DNA of 64,000 nucleotides from Streptomyces roseifaciens (GTDB lineage: Bacteria > Actinomycetota > Actinomycetes > Streptomycetales > Streptomycetaceae), in contig NZ_LNBE01000005.1 of the NCBI RefSeq assembly GCF_001445655.1, positions 62,001 to 126,000 on the forward strand. The letters run 5' to 3'. Position numbers and translations under genes: made by a program. The notes below the pieces were generated by a model. It ran no database searches and was not told where the DNA came from. It saw nothing but the letters and a program-made list of their open reading frames with translations. Below, in pieces: positions 1 to 9,058 of this stretch (its first letter is position 1; each line of letters begins with the position of its first letter).

Positions 1-92
1 AGCCCCCGTGCCCTTGGTGCCGGGGCGGCTCGCGTAGGGTCGGGACCGGTCCTCGCGACTGCGAAACGCGTCCGGCGCGGCTCACCACGCGG

Positions 93-139
93 CACCAGAT
101 CTAGTGGTTTGATTGGCGGCAGCCGCCCACAGGTTGTGG
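93..139. promoter_or_regulatory. Tandem NrdR-box-like palindromes upstream of nrdR-nrdJ
   Basis: Two imperfect palindromes lie upstream of nrdR: CACCAGATCTAGTG at 93-106 and CCACAGGTTGTGG at 127-139. Their centres are about 33 bp apart, roughly three helical turns. NrdR is known to bind paired CACA/TGTG-type boxes in front of ribonucleotide reductase operons, and in Streptomyces it represses its own nrdRJ operon. The match is by eye only. The rest of 1-274 holds no recognisable gene; in Streptomyces the divergent gene here is usually lexA, whose coding part would lie outside the window. Confidence 0.6.
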
Positions 140-274
140 TCGAGGGGTGTCGCCGGTCATTTGCGGCCGCCGTCATCGCCTATGCTGGGGGCTGCTTCGC
201 AAGGCCCCCGTTCGAGGGTCCGCCGAGGCTGAAGATCGTGCACAGTCCTACGAGGGTGAGGAGGGTGGAGAGCC

Positions 275-787
275 ATGCACTGCCCCTTCTGCAGGCACCC
301 CGACAGCCGCGTCGTCGACAGCCGGACCACCGATGACGGCTGCTCGATCCGCCGGCGGCGCCAGTGCCCCGACTGCTCCCGTCGTTTCACGACCGTGGAG
401 ACCGCGTCACTGATGGTGATCAAGCGGAGCGGGGTCACCGAGCCCTTCAGCCGCACGAAGGTCATCTCCGGAGTGCGCAAGGCGTGCCAGGGCCGCCCGG
501 TCACCGAGGACGCCCTGGCCCAGCTCGGCCAGCGGGTGGAGGAGGCAGTGCGCGCCACGGGCAGCGCCGAGCTCTCCACCCATGACGTGGGTCTGGCCAT
601 ACTCGGCCCCCTCCGGGACCTCGACCTGGTCGCGTATCTGCGGTTCGCGTCCGTGTACCAGGCGTTCGACTCGCTCGAGGACTTCGAGGCCGCCGTCGCG
701 GAGCTCCGCGAGAAGCGGTCCGCCGCGACCGCCGGCGACTGCGACGGGGACCCGCAGGTTCCCGCGCCCACCGCGGCCGCCGAGTAG
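275..787 (+). CDS. nrdR: Transcriptional repressor NrdR
   Basis: A 170-residue protein, the usual length for NrdR, the nucleotide-sensing repressor of ribonucleotide reductase genes. The N-terminal zinc ribbon has its four ligands C3, C6, C31 and C34 (MHCPFC ... QCPDC), with the basic stretch SIRRRRQ between. It is followed by an ATP-cone from about residue 47, beginning [18 protein letters not shown], which senses ATP/dATP. The ATG at 275 is fixed by the family-typical start MHCPFC and by the ribosome site GGAGAG just upstream. nrdJ follows in the same direction 112 bp downstream, so the two probably form the known nrdRJ operon with feedback through the upstream boxes. The 30-residue Ala/Pro-rich C-terminal tail is typical of actinomycetes. 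Confidence 0.97.
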   Translation: MHCPFCRHPDSRVVDSRTTDDGCSIRRRRQCPDCSRRFTTVETASLMVIKRSGVTEPFSRTKVISGVRKACQGRPVTEDALAQLGQRVEEAVRATGSAELSTHDVGLAILGPLRDLDLVAYLRFASVYQAFDSLEDFEAAVAELREKRSAATAGDCDGDPQVPAPTAAAE

Positions 788-899
788 CAGCGGCCACCAC
801 AGACCTGCCCGGCGCGCCGCGCGCCCGGGCTAAGACAGACATAGCGCGCCACGGAAGAATTGGGCGCATTAGGGCGTTTTGCCCGTAGAGGGAGGCGGC

Positions 900-3776
900 A
901 TGACCGAGACGACGAGCGGCCCGGCACGAGGTTCCCGCGCCAAGGGGAACAAGGGCGGCAAGGGTCTGCGTATCGAGCGCATCCACACCACCCCCGGTGT
1001 GCACCCGTACGACGAGGTCGTGTGGGAGCGCCGTGACGTCGTCATGACCAACTGGCGCGACGGCTCGATCAACTTCGAGCAGCGCGGCGTGGAGTTCCCC
1101 GACTTCTGGTCGGTGAACGCGGTCAACATCGTCACGAGCAAGTACTTCCGCGGTGCCACGGGTTCGCCCGAGCGCGAGTCCAGCCTCCGTCAGCTCATCG
1201 ACCGGGTCGTGCTGACCTACCGCAAGGCGGGCGAGCAGCACGGCTACTTCGCGTCCCCGGCGGACGCCGAGATCTTCGAGCACGAGCTGACCTACGCCCT
1301 GCTGCACCAGGTCTTCAGCTTCAACTCGCCGGTCTGGTTCAACGTCGGCACCAAGCAGCCGCAGCAGGTCTCCGCCTGCTTCATCCTCTCCGTCGACGAC
1401 TCCATGGAGTCGATCCTCGACTGGTACAAGGAAGAGGGGATGATCTTCAAGGGCGGCTCCGGCGCCGGCCTGAACCTCTCCCGCATCCGCTCCTCCAAGG
1501 AGCTGCTCTCCTCCGGCGGCAACGCCTCCGGCCCGGTCTCCTTCATGCGCGGCGCCGACGCCTCCGCAGGAACGATCAAGTCGGGCGGCGCCACGCGCCG
1601 CGCGGCCAAGATGGTCGTCCTCGACGTCGACCACCCCGACGTCGAGGCCTTCATCGAGACCAAGGTGAAGGAGGAGGAGAAGGTCCGCGCCCTGCGCGAC
1701 GCCGGCTTCGACATGGACCTGGGCGGCGACGACATCACCTCCGTCCAGTACCAGAACGCCAACAACTCCGTCCGCGTCAACGACGAGTTCATGAAGGCCG
1801 TCGAGACCGGCTCGAAGTTCGGGCTGCGCGCCCGGATGACCGGTGAGGTCATCGAGGAGATCGACGCCAAGGGCCTCTTCCGCAAGATGGCCGAGGCCGC
1901 GTGGGCCTGCGCCGACCCGGGCATCCAGTACGACGACACGATCAACCACTGGCACACCTCGCCGGAGTCGGGCCGGATCACCGCGTCCAACCCGTGCAGC
2001 GAGTACATGCACCTGGACAACTCCTCGTGCAACCTCGCCTCCCTCAACCTCATGAAGTTCCTGCGCGACGACGACAAGGGCAACCAGTCGTTCGACGCCG
2101 AGCGCTTCGCCAAGGTCGTCGAGCTCGTCATCACGGCGATGGACATCTCCATCTGCTTCGCCGACTTCCCGACCGAGAAGATCGGCGAGACCACCCGCGC
2201 CTTCCGCCAGCTGGGCATCGGCTACGCCAACCTCGGCGCCCTGCTGATGGCCACCGGCCACGCCTACGACAGCGACGGCGGCCGCGCCCTCGCCGGTGCC
2301 ATCACCTCCCTGATGACCGGCACCTCCTACAAGCGCTCCGCCGAGCTGGCCGCGGTCGTCGGCCCGTACGACGGCTACGCCCGCAACGCCGACGCCCACA
2401 AGCGCGTCATGCAGCAGCACGCCGACGCCAACGGTGTCGCCCGGCGCATGGACGACCTGGACACCCCGGTGTGGGCCGCGGCGACCGAAGCCTGGCAGGA
2501 CGTCATCCGCCTCGGCGGGAAGGACGGCTTCCGCAACGCCCAGGCGTCCGTCCTGGCGCCCACCGGCACCATCGGCCTGATGATGGACTGCGACACCACG
2601 GGCGTCGAGCCGGACCTGGCCCTGGTCAAGTTCAAGAAGCTCGTCGGCGGCGGCTCGATGCAGATCGTGAACAACACGGTGCCGAAGGCGCTCAAGCGCC
2701 TGGGCTACCAGCCGGAGCAGGTCGAGGCGATCGTCGCCCACATCGCCGAGCACGGCAACGTGATCGACGCCCCGGGCCTGAAGTCCGAGCACTACGAGGT
2801 CTTCGACTGCGCCATGGGCGAGCGCGCGATCTCCGCCATGGGCCACGTGCGCATGATGGCCGCCGCGCAGCCGTTCCTGTCGGGCGCGATCTCCAAGACG
2901 GTGAACCTGCCGGAGTCGGCCACCGTCGAGGAGGTCGAGGAGGTCTACTTCGAGGGCTGGAAGCTCGGCCTGAAGGCCCTCGCGATCTACCGCGACAACT
3001 GCAAGGTCGGCCAGCCGCTCTCCGCCAAGAAGAAGGAGAAGACGGAGGCCAAGGCCCCCGAGGCCGCCCCCGCCGCCGCGGAGAAGATCGTCGAGTACCG
3101 CCCCGTCCGCAAGCGCCTCCCCAAGGGCCGCCCGGGCATCACCACCTCCTTCACAGTGGGCGGTGCCGAGGGCTACATGACCGCCAACTCCTACCCGGAC
3201 GACGGTCTCGGCGAGGTCTTCCTGAAGATGTCCAAGCAGGGCTCGACCCTCGCGGGCATGATGGACGCCTTCTCGATCGCCGTCTCGGTCGGTCTGCAGT
3301 ACGGCGTGCCGCTGGAGACCTACGTCTCGAAGTTCACCAACATGCGCTTCGAGCCGGCCGGCATGACCGACGACCCGGACGTGCGGATGGCGCAGTCGAT
3401 CGTCGACTACATCTTCCGCCGCGTGGCGCTGGACTTCCTGCCCTTCGAGACCCGCTCGGCGCTCGGCATCCACTCCGCCGAGGAGCGTCAGCGCCACCTC
3501 GACACCGGTTCCTACGAGCCGACCGACGAGGACGTCGACGTCGAGGGCCTCGCCCAGTCCGCGCCGCGCCAGACCGAGGCCCCGAAGCCGTCCCGGCCGG
3601 CCGCCGCCGCGGCGGTCCCCGCGCCGAAGCAGGCCCACAACTCCACCGAGCTGGTGGAGATGCAGCTGGGCCTGAACGCGGACGCGCCGCTGTGCTTCTC
3701 CTGCGGCACGAAGATGCGCCGTGCGGGCAGCTGCTACCTCTGCGAGGGCTGCGGCTCGACCAGCGGCTGCAGCTGA
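900..3776 (+). CDS. nrdJ: Class II (adenosylcobalamin-dependent) ribonucleoside-diphosphate reductase NrdJ
   Basis: A 958-residue large reductase that makes deoxyribonucleotides using coenzyme B12 instead of a diiron-tyrosyl radical, so it works with or without oxygen. The catalytic barrel contains NPCSEYMHLDNSSCNLASLN, with the active-site Cys and the NxCxE signature, and a glycine-rich loop GGSGAGLNLSRIR. The C-terminus carries a cysteine-rich ribbon (CFSCGTKM ... CYLCEGCG ... SGCS) holding the redox-active cysteines that are re-reduced by thioredoxin. The ATG at 900 was chosen because GGAGG lies 6 bases upstream and the conserved basic N-terminus follows; an upstream TTG at 879 is in frame but has no ribosome site. 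A linker of about 45 residues rich in Lys, Ala and Pro lies near residue 710. Confidence 0.97.
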   Translation: MTETTSGPARGSRAKGNKGGKGLRIERIHTTPGVHPYDEVVWERRDVVMTNWRDGSINFEQRGVEFPDFWSVNAVNIVTSKYFRGATGSPERESSLRQLIDRVVLTYRKAGEQHGYFASPADAEIFEHELTYALLHQVFSFNSPVWFNVGTKQPQQVSACFILSVDDSMESILDWYKEEGMIFKGGSGAGLNLSRIRSSKELLSSGGNASGPVSFMRGADASAGTIKSGGATRRAAKMVVLDVDHPDVEAFIETKVKEEEKVRALRDAGFDMDLGGDDITSVQYQNANNSVRVNDEFMKAVETGSKFGLRARMTGEVIEEIDAKGLFRKMAEAAWACADPGIQYDDTINHWHTSPESGRITASNPCSEYMHLDNSSCNLASLNLMKFLRDDDKGNQSFDAERFAKVVELVITAMDISICFADFPTEKIGETTRAFRQLGIGYANLGALLMATGHAYDSDGGRALAGAITSLMTGTSYKRSAELAAVVGPYDGYARNADAHKRVMQQHADANGVARRMDDLDTPVWAAATEAWQDVIRLGGKDGFRNAQASVLAPTGTIGLMMDCDTTGVEPDLALVKFKKLVGGGSMQIVNNTVPKALKRLGYQPEQVEAIVAHIAEHGNVIDAPGLKSEHYEVFDCAMGERAISAMGHVRMMAAAQPFLSGAISKTVNLPESATVEEVEEVYFEGWKLGLKALAIYRDNCKVGQPLSAKKKEKTEAKAPEAAPAAAEKIVEYRPVRKRLPKGRPGITTSFTVGGAEGYMTANSYPDDGLGEVFLKMSKQGSTLAGMMDAFSIAVSVGLQYGVPLETYVSKFTNMRFEPAGMTDDPDVRMAQSIVDYIFRRVALDFLPFETRSALGIHSAEERQRHLDTGSYEPTDEDVDVEGLAQSAPRQTEAPKPSRPAAAAAVPAPKQAHNSTELVEMQLGLNADAPLCFSCGTKMRRAGSCYLCEGCGSTSGCS

Positions 3777-3837
3777 CGCGGACGCGGCTCCGCGCCGGAC
3801 GGCGAATTCTGCGCCGAACAGCGGCTGATCAGTGAGT

Positions 3838-3877
3838 GAAGGCGGTGGCCGGAGGGAACCCTCCGGCCACCGCCTTC
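3838..3877 (+). terminator. Terminator of the nrdR-nrdJ operon
   Basis: A perfect 19-bp inverted repeat, 3838-3856 with 3859-3877, starting GAAGGCGGTGGCC and with a 2-base loop. It lies 61 bp past the nrdJ stop codon and ends 2 bp before the stop of the convergent gene, so it can serve both strands. There is no long T-run, as is usual in Streptomyces. Confidence 0.85.
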
Positions 3878-3878
3878 G

Positions 3879-4325
3879 TCATGCCCCGCCCGCGTCAGGG
3901 CCGTGCGGAGATGTGCCGAATTCCCTTTGGTCCGCGGTGATCGGCACGTCGTTGATGCTGGCCTCGCGGCGCCGCATCAGACCGTCCGTGGCGAATTCCC
4001 ACTGCTCGTTCCCGTAGCTGCGCCACCACTGGCCGCCGGCGTCGTGCCACTCGTACCGGAAGCAGACCGATATCCGGTTGCCGGACCACGACCAGAGCTC
4101 CTTGCGCAGCCGGTAATCCAGTTCCTTCTCCCATTTGCGGCGGAGGAAGTCCCGGATCTCGTCGCGGCCGGTGATGAATTCGTGCCGGTTCCGCCAGACG
4201 CAGTCCTCGGTGTACGCGAGGGCGACCCGCTCGGGGTCGCGGCTGTTCCAGGCGTCCTCGGCGGCCTGGACCTTGGCCCGGGCGGAGGATTCGTCGAAGG
4301 GGGGCAGGGGTGGGCGCTGGGTCAT
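3879..4325 (-). CDS. DUF1348 / NTF2-like (SnoaL-fold) protein
   Basis: A 148-residue protein starting [19 protein letters not shown]. The core contains [40 protein letters not shown] and [12 protein letters not shown], which matches the DUF1348 branch of the NTF2/SnoaL fold: small alpha+beta barrels that bind or isomerise small hydrophobic molecules. No catalytic activity can be assigned from sequence. It is divergent from the TetR gene at 4464, and two palindromic operators fill the space between them, so this gene is the likely target of that repressor. The ATG at 4325 is the natural start. The substrate is unknown. Confidence 0.8.
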   Translation of the reverse strand: MTQRPPLPPFDESSARAKVQAAEDAWNSRDPERVALAYTEDCVWRNRHEFITGRDEIRDFLRRKWEKELDYRLRKELWSWSGNRISVCFRYEWHDAGGQWWRSYGNEQWEFATDGLMRRREASINDVPITADQREFGTSPHGPDAGGA

Positions 4326-4345
4326 CGCATGCCTTCCGGACGCAT

Positions 4346-4393
4346 GAGGGAACGACGGGTCGAGGAAATGACGGGTTGAGGAAATGACGGGGA
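4346..4393. repeat. Three tandem 16-bp repeats in the DUF1348/TetR promoter region
   Basis: Three adjacent 16-bp units, 4346-4361, 4362-4377 and 4378-4393, share the form GAGGAAATGACGGGtt; the first is the most divergent. They sit between the DUF1348 start codon and the first TetR operator, so on the minus strand they lie in the DUF1348 leader. Confidence 0.8.
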
Positions 4394-4442
4394 GAACGGT
4401 CGTTCTCCCCTTCCTCGGGTAGCCTAGAGAACGATCGTTCTC
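4391..4442. promoter_or_regulatory. Twin palindromic operators for the divergent TetR repressor
   Basis: GGAGAACGGTCGTTCTCC at 4391-4408 (one mismatched pair at the centre) and GAGAACGATCGTTCTC at 4427-4442 (perfect) are two copies of the same site, AGAACGNTCGTTCT, with centres 35 bp apart. The second ends 21 bp before the TetR start codon. TetR repressors usually bind such palindromes in the divergent promoter they control. Confidence 0.85.
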
Positions 4443-4463
4443 CGCGCCAGCCCGGGAGGGGCA

Positions 4464-5030
4464 ATGGACATCGCCGAAGCCGACGGCCGACTGCTCGACG
4501 CAGCGGAATCCCTGTTCTACGAGCACGGTGTGCAGGCCGTCGGGATGGACCGGATCCGTGCGGCGTCCGGGGTCTCGCTCAAGCGCCTCTACCAGCGCTT
4601 TCCGTCGAAGGAAGTCCTGGTCGAGGCCTATCTGCGGCGCCGCGACGAGCGCTGGCGCGGCGCCCTGGCCGCCTACGTCGCCGCGTGCCCCTCGGCGGCG
4701 GAACGCCCCCTCGCCGTCTTCGACTGGCTGGAGAAATGGTTCGGCGAGCCGGATTTCCGCGGCTGTGCGTTCATCAATGCGTACGGCGAATTGGGTACGG
4801 GCTCCCCGGCCGTGGCCGAAGCCGTACGGGACCACAAGGCGGAGGTGCTGCGATACCTGACCGGGCTCGTGCGCGCCGCCGGCGTCCCGGAGCCCGGGCC
4901 GGTGGCCGAGCAGCTGGCCGTCCTGACCGACGGCGCCATCACCACGGCGGCGGTCACCGGAACGCCCGCCGCCGCGCGCAGGGCCCGGGAAGCCGCAGCG
5001 GTGTTGCTGGGGGCCGCGGGCGCCGCGTGA
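4464..5030 (+). CDS. TetR/AcrR family transcriptional regulator
   Basis: A 188-residue TetR-type repressor. The N-terminal HTH domain covers about residues 5-55 ([20 protein letters not shown], then [20 protein letters not shown]), where the [13 protein letters not shown] recognition-helix region is canonical. The C-terminal ligand domain contains the [12 protein letters not shown] stretch seen in TetR members controlled by small organic ligands. The ATG at 4464 follows GGAGGGG. It probably represses itself and the divergent DUF1348 gene through the AGAACGNTCGTTCT palindromes. The inducer cannot be predicted. Confidence 0.9.
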   Translation: MDIAEADGRLLDAAESLFYEHGVQAVGMDRIRAASGVSLKRLYQRFPSKEVLVEAYLRRRDERWRGALAAYVAACPSAAERPLAVFDWLEKWFGEPDFRGCAFINAYGELGTGSPAVAEAVRDHKAEVLRYLTGLVRAAGVPEPGPVAEQLAVLTDGAITTAAVTGTPAAARRAREAAAVLLGAAGAA

Positions 5031-5099
5031 CGGCGGCGGAAAGCGGTCCGCACCGAGCGTGAATACTGTCGGGTGAACGGCCGAGGGGAGAGAGCAGCA

Positions 5100-5933
5100 A
5101 TGACGGGTGAGTTCGTGTGGGGCGGCGGGGATCTGGACCTCGGCACCTATCTGGCGCGCATCGGAGTCGGGGAAACGGTCCGGCCGGACCTTGCGACGCT
5201 GAGGGCGGTGCACCGTGGCCATGTGGCCGCCTTCCCCTTCGAGAACCTGGAAATCCTGCTCGGGCGGCCGATTCTGCTGGACGTGAAGGCGCTGCAGGAC
5301 AAGATGGTGGCGCAGCGTCGCGGAGGCTACTGCTACGAGCAGAACCTGCTGTTCGCCGCGGTCCTGGAGCGCATCGGATTCTCGTTCACGGGTATCGGCG
5401 CGCGGGTCAGGATGGGCAGTGGCAAGCTGCGCCCGGTGACCCACATGGCGCTCAAGGTCGAGGCCGACGGCGAGCAGTGGCTGTGCGACGTCGGATTCGG
5501 CGGGGAGGGGCTGCTGGAGCCCCTGCCCTTCCGGGACGGCGTGCAGGCGCAGCAGGGCGGCTGGACGTTCGGCATCGAGCGGCAGTCCCAGGACGTACGG
5601 GTGCTGCGCTCGCTCCACCCGGAGGGCTGGTTCGATCTGTACGCCTTCGGCCCGGAGGAACGTTTCCCGGTCGACTACACGGTGATGAACCACTACATCT
5701 CCACGCACCCGCACTCGCCCTTCGTCTCGCGCGTGGTGGTACAGCAGACGGAGCCCGGCATACGGCGGAGTCTGGTGGGCTCCATGCTCGTAACCGCCCG
5801 CCCCGACGGTTCCGAGGAGCAACGGGAGGTGCCCGTGGCGGAGTTGGTGGACCTGCTGGCGCGTGAGTTCCGGATCGGGCTCGACGAGGCCGACGGCGTG
5901 ACCCTCGCACGGGTGCAGTCCTCCGGTACGTGA
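5100..5933 (+). CDS. Arylamine N-acetyltransferase
   Basis: A 277-residue NAT family protein that moves an acetyl group from acetyl-CoA to arylamines or arylhydrazines. Related enzymes also act as amide synthases in ansamycin pathways. The catalytic triad is visible: C78 in [11 protein letters not shown]115 in PVTHMALKV and D130 in CDVGFGG. The length is normal. The ATG at 5100 is supported by GGGGAG about 10 bases upstream. It follows the TetR gene on the same strand after 69 bp, but it has its own spacing and no shared operator, so co-regulation is uncertain. No ansamycin genes are nearby, so a general detoxifying role is the simpler reading. Confidence 0.93.
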   Translation: MTGEFVWGGGDLDLGTYLARIGVGETVRPDLATLRAVHRGHVAAFPFENLEILLGRPILLDVKALQDKMVAQRRGGYCYEQNLLFAAVLERIGFSFTGIGARVRMGSGKLRPVTHMALKVEADGEQWLCDVGFGGEGLLEPLPFRDGVQAQQGGWTFGIERQSQDVRVLRSLHPEGWFDLYAFGPEERFPVDYTVMNHYISTHPHSPFVSRVVVQQTEPGIRRSLVGSMLVTARPDGSEEQREVPVAELVDLLAREFRIGLDEADGVTLARVQSSGT

Positions 5934-5967
5934 CTGCGGGCCGCCGTCCGGGCCGTACGATGGCGCG

Positions 5968-6573
5968 GTGCTGGTCAAGTGGACTCGCTGCACCGTGGTC
6001 GACCGCCGCGGCTTCGAACGCGGACAACGAAAATGGGCGGGCCTGCTCGGCGAGCCCGGGTTCCGGGGGCAGGGCGGAGGCTGGAGCAGAGGGCGTCCGC
6101 ATGTGGTGCACCTCTTCGGCTTCTGGGAGAGCCGGGCGTTCTACGACTCCTTCATGGCGCGCTCCCACGACCGGCTCGCGGCGTCCCAGGCGGGAACCTT
6201 CAAGAACGCCCAAGTGCGGCTGTTCGAGCACCGGTTTGACGTGAAGGTCGGCTTCCGGCCGCAGTTCGCGGATGCGGACGTGGTGCGGATCGCCCACTGC
6301 CGGGTCCGGGAGGACCGCGTGGAGCACTTCACCCTGATGCAGGAGAAGGTGTGGAACCCGGCCATGGCCGGGTCCCCGGGGATGCTGCGCGGTGTCTTCG
6401 GGGAGGCGCCGGGCCGGGAGTTCCTGGTGCTGTCCGTGTGGGACTCCGAGGCCGAGCACGGGAAGTACCGCGCGGAGCGGGTCGAACGGCTCGCCCTGCG
6501 GGCGCAGACCGAGGCCGACGTCGCGTCGGTCGGCGGCGACATCGTCGCGCTGGAACCTTCCTGGACGGTGTGA
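5968..6573 (+). CDS. DUF4937 (YdbC-like) domain protein
   Basis: A 201-residue protein starting at GTG 5968 ([20 protein letters not shown]), 34 bp after the acetyltransferase stop. It appears to hold two dimeric alpha+beta-barrel-like repeats. The first ([19 protein letters not shown]) and the second ([20 protein letters not shown]) end with the same pattern of a strand followed by a W-[ED]-S helix start, as in DUF4937 and antibiotic-biosynthesis-monooxygenase-like proteins. The biochemical role is unknown. It converges on a TetR gene. Confidence 0.75.
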   Translation: MLVKWTRCTVVDRRGFERGQRKWAGLLGEPGFRGQGGGWSRGRPHVVHLFGFWESRAFYDSFMARSHDRLAASQAGTFKNAQVRLFEHRFDVKVGFRPQFADADVVRIAHCRVREDRVEHFTLMQEKVWNPAMAGSPGMLRGVFGEAPGREFLVLSVWDSEAEHGKYRAERVERLALRAQTEADVASVGGDIVALEPSWTV

Positions 6574-6593
6574 CGGCCGGTCGGCCACGGGCG

Positions 6594-7259
6594 TCAGGCC
6601 GGTGACGCGAAGACGCCCGCGCGGGCCGCTGCGAGGGCGGCGTCCGCAGCCTGGTCGGCGACGGCGTCGTCGAGGGGCTCCCGGGTGATGAACAGCCGGA
6701 AGAACAGCGGGGCCGACACGGCCCGGGCGAGGGAGCCGTGGTCGGTACCGGCCGGCGCCTCGCTGCGGGCGACGGCTCGTTCGACCAGGGGCGCGCAGCG
6801 CGCGAAGCGCTCGGCGTAGAAAGCGCGCAGGGCCTCCGCCGCCCGCTCCGACTGGAACGCGGCGGCGATGAAGGCCCCCGGAGCCGCTCCGGCGGCCGGG
6901 TCGGCGAAGGTGTCGACGACCTCCTGTGCCAGGGCGTGCAGATCGCCCCTGAGGGTGCCCGTGTCGGGCGGCGTCCACGCGTCCTCTCCGGCGAGGTCCA
7001 GTGCGTCCGCGACGAGCCCTTCGACCCCGCCCCAGCGGCGGTAGAGCGTCGTCTTGTGGACGCCGGACTGCTCGGCGACGTACTCCACGGTGAGCCCCGG
7101 ATAGCCGTACTCGACCAGCCCCGCGAGGACGGCGTCGCGCACGGCTGCTCGGGTACGGGCGGTGCGCCCGCCGGGCCGTACCGTGCCCGGCGCGGAGGAG
7201 GGCGGGGAGGGGGAGGCTGAGGGGGGCGGGGGCACCGGGGAGGAAGGCGTCGAAGGCAA
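6594..7259 (-). CDS. TetR family transcriptional regulator divergent from the ABC-F gene
   Basis: A 221-residue TetR protein. The HTH lies near residues 35-80 (TARTRAAVRDAVLAGLVEYG, GVHKTTLYRRWGGVEGLVAD). The C-terminal domain resembles the TetR_C class found in Streptomyces (APLFFRLFITREPLDD). A longer frame extends upstream, but it would overlap the ABC-F start and run through the operator. The TTG at 7259 is preferred because AGGAG lies 6 bases before it and it gives a normal TetR length. Residues 1-30 are a Pro/Ser-rich leader. It probably represses itself and the divergent ABC-F gene. Confidence 0.85.
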   Translation of the reverse strand: MPSTPSSPVPPPPSASPSPPSSAPGTVRPGGRTARTRAAVRDAVLAGLVEYGYPGLTVEYVAEQSGVHKTTLYRRWGGVEGLVADALDLAGEDAWTPPDTGTLRGDLHALAQEVVDTFADPAAGAAPGAFIAAAFQSERAAEALRAFYAERFARCAPLVERAVARSEAPAGTDHGSLARAVSAPLFFRLFITREPLDDAVADQAADAALAAARAGVFASPA

Positions 7260-7270
7260 CTGCAACTCCT

Positions 7271-7314
7271 GTTGCGTTAAATGGGCGGGCGTGTCATGCT
7301 GAGCGTAACGCAAC
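7271..7314. promoter_or_regulatory. Operator-like inverted repeat between the TetR and ABC-F genes
   Basis: GTTGCGTTA at 7271-7279 is repeated inverted as TAACGCAAC at 7306-7314, with a 26-bp spacer and centres 35 bp apart. It fills the promoter gap between the TetR start (7259) and the ABC-F start (7405). The two arms may each be a half-site cluster for the divergent repressor. Confidence 0.7.
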
Positions 7315-7404
7315 TTGGGTCGCATTTGGTGTGAGGCGGCCGGGAAGCGCGTCCCCGCAGGGGTCTCCCAGAGCCCCGCGCCCGATGCCGACGGAGGTTT
7401 GTGC

Positions 7405-9021
7405 GTGCCCACTCAGCTTTCTTTGCGTGGTGTGTCCATGTCCCGGGGTGACCGCCCGCTCCTGGACGACGTCACGTTCTCGGTGCGGCCGGGCGAGCGG
7501 ATCGGCATCGTCGGAGAGAACGGCGCCGGGAAGTCCACGCTGCTCAGGCTCCTCGCCGGCCTCGAGGTGCCCGACGACGGAACCGTCGTCGCCGGGGCGG
7601 AGGGCGGCGTGGCCCGCCTGGGGCAGACGCCCGAGCTTCCCCCGGACCGCATGGTGGGTGACGCCGTCGACCTGGCGCTGGCCGACCTCCGTGCGATGGA
7701 GCGCAGGCTCCGGGAGCTGGAGGACGCCATGGGGGAGGCCGGGCCCGAAGTCCTGGAGGAGTACGGCGAGCTGCTCAGCGCCTTCGAGGCGCGCGGCGGC
7801 TACGAGGCCGACGCCAGGGTGGACAAGGCGCTGCACGCCCTGGGTCTCGCCCACGTCGGGCGGGAGAGGCTGCTGGGCAGCCTCTCCGGAGGGGAACAGG
7901 CTCGCCTCGGGCTCGCCTGCCTCATCGCGGCTGCCCCCGAGGTCATGCTCCTGGACGAGCCGACCAACCACCTGGACGGCGCTGCCCTGGTCTGGCTCGA
8001 GGACACCCTGCGGGCGCACCCCGGCACCGTCCTCGCCGTCTCCCACGACCGCGTCTTCCTCGAACGCGTCGCCACCGCCGTGGTGGAGCTCGACGCCGAC
8101 CGCAGGTCCCTCGTCCGCTACGGCGGGGGATACGCCGGGTTCGTCGAGGAGCAGGCCGCGGCCCGCCGGCGCTGGGAGCAGGCGTACGAGGAGTGGTCGG
8201 CCGAGACCACGGCGCTCGAGGGCGCCGCTGCGACCGTCGCCCGGCGCGTGGCCCCGGGCCGGGCCGCCAAGGACGGCAACAAGATGGCCTACGACCGCGA
8301 CAAGGGCCGAGTCCAGGCCTCGGTCTCCAGCCGGGTGCGCAACGCCCAGGAGCGGCTGCGCCGGCTCCAGGAGAATCCGGTACCCCGCCCGCCGGAGCCC
8401 CTGCGCTTCGGCGCCCGCCCGGCGGCGGGCACGGCCGGAGGCGTCCTCGTGGCGCTGGAGGACGTGCGGGTCGGGGAACGGCTCGCGGTCCGCCGGATGG
8501 AGGTCGGCGCGGGTGAGCGGCTGCTGGTGCACGGGGCCAACGGCGCGGGGAAGAGCACCCTGCTCCGTCTGCTCGCCGGCGTCACCGAGCCGGACGCCGG
8601 CACCGTGACCCGGCGGGGGAGCATCGGCTACCTCGCCCAGGAGATCCCCGTGACCCGCCCCGCGGAACGGCTGCTCGCCGCCTTCGCCCGCGGCCTGACG
8701 GGCACCGAGGAGGAACACAGGGCCCTGCTGCTGTCCTACGGGCTCTTCCGGGAGCGCGACCTCCACGTGCCCGTCGGCGCCCTCTCGGCCGGACAGCGCC
8801 GCCGCCTGGGGCTCGCCCGCCTCCTCGCCCGGCCCGCCGACCTCCTCCTGCTGGACGAGCCGACGAACCACCTCGCCCTCGGCCTGGTCGAGCAGCTGGA
8901 AGAGGCCCTGGCCGCATGGTCCGGCGCCCTGGTCGTGGTCACCCACGACCGGCACCTGCGGCAGCGCTTCAAGGGCCGGCAGTGCGAGATACGGGCAGGC
9001 CGGGCGCTGGTCACGGGCTAG
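7405..9021 (+). CDS. ABC-F family ATPase (ribosome-protection type candidate)
   Basis: A 538-residue soluble protein with two ATP-binding cassettes and no membrane segments, the ABC-F architecture. Cassette 1 has Walker A GENGAGKST (37-45), signature LSGGEQ (about 160) and LLDEPTNHLD. Cassette 2 has GANGAGKST (about 377), signature LSAGQRRRLGLARL and LLLDEPTNHL. The interdomain linker (about 250-320) contains the charged helical stretch expected to reach the ribosomal tRNA sites. ABC-F members in Streptomyces include antibiotic-resistance factors such as OleB, TlrC and VarM as well as housekeeping translation factors. Control by a divergent TetR favours an inducible resistance role, but this is inference. 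The GTG at 7405 has GGAGG 7 bases upstream. Confidence 0.9.
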   Translation: MPTQLSLRGVSMSRGDRPLLDDVTFSVRPGERIGIVGENGAGKSTLLRLLAGLEVPDDGTVVAGAEGGVARLGQTPELPPDRMVGDAVDLALADLRAMERRLRELEDAMGEAGPEVLEEYGELLSAFEARGGYEADARVDKALHALGLAHVGRERLLGSLSGGEQARLGLACLIAAAPEVMLLDEPTNHLDGAALVWLEDTLRAHPGTVLAVSHDRVFLERVATAVVELDADRRSLVRYGGGYAGFVEEQAAARRRWEQAYEEWSAETTALEGAAATVARRVAPGRAAKDGNKMAYDRDKGRVQASVSSRVRNAQERLRRLQENPVPRPPEPLRFGARPAAGTAGGVLVALEDVRVGERLAVRRMEVGAGERLLVHGANGAGKSTLLRLLAGVTEPDAGTVTRRGSIGYLAQEIPVTRPAERLLAAFARGLTGTEEEHRALLLSYGLFRERDLHVPVGALSAGQRRRLGLARLLARPADLLLLDEPTNHLALGLVEQLEEALAAWSGALVVVTHDRHLRQRFKGRQCEIRAGRALVTG

Positions 9022-9058
9022 CGAGGCGGCCGGACGGCGCGCGATCTAGGGTGGCGGC

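Noticed and set aside
1..92. Search for a LexA SOS box expected near lexA-nrdR
   Set aside because: No TCGAAC/GTTCGA pair with suitable spacing was found in this stretch; the divergent lexA promoter may lie outside the window.
501..3638. A 1045-codon open frame on the minus strand opposite nrdJ
   Set aside because: Antisense frames of this length are common in GC-rich genes; its translation is low-complexity Arg/Gly/Leu/Val and nrdJ on the other strand is certain.
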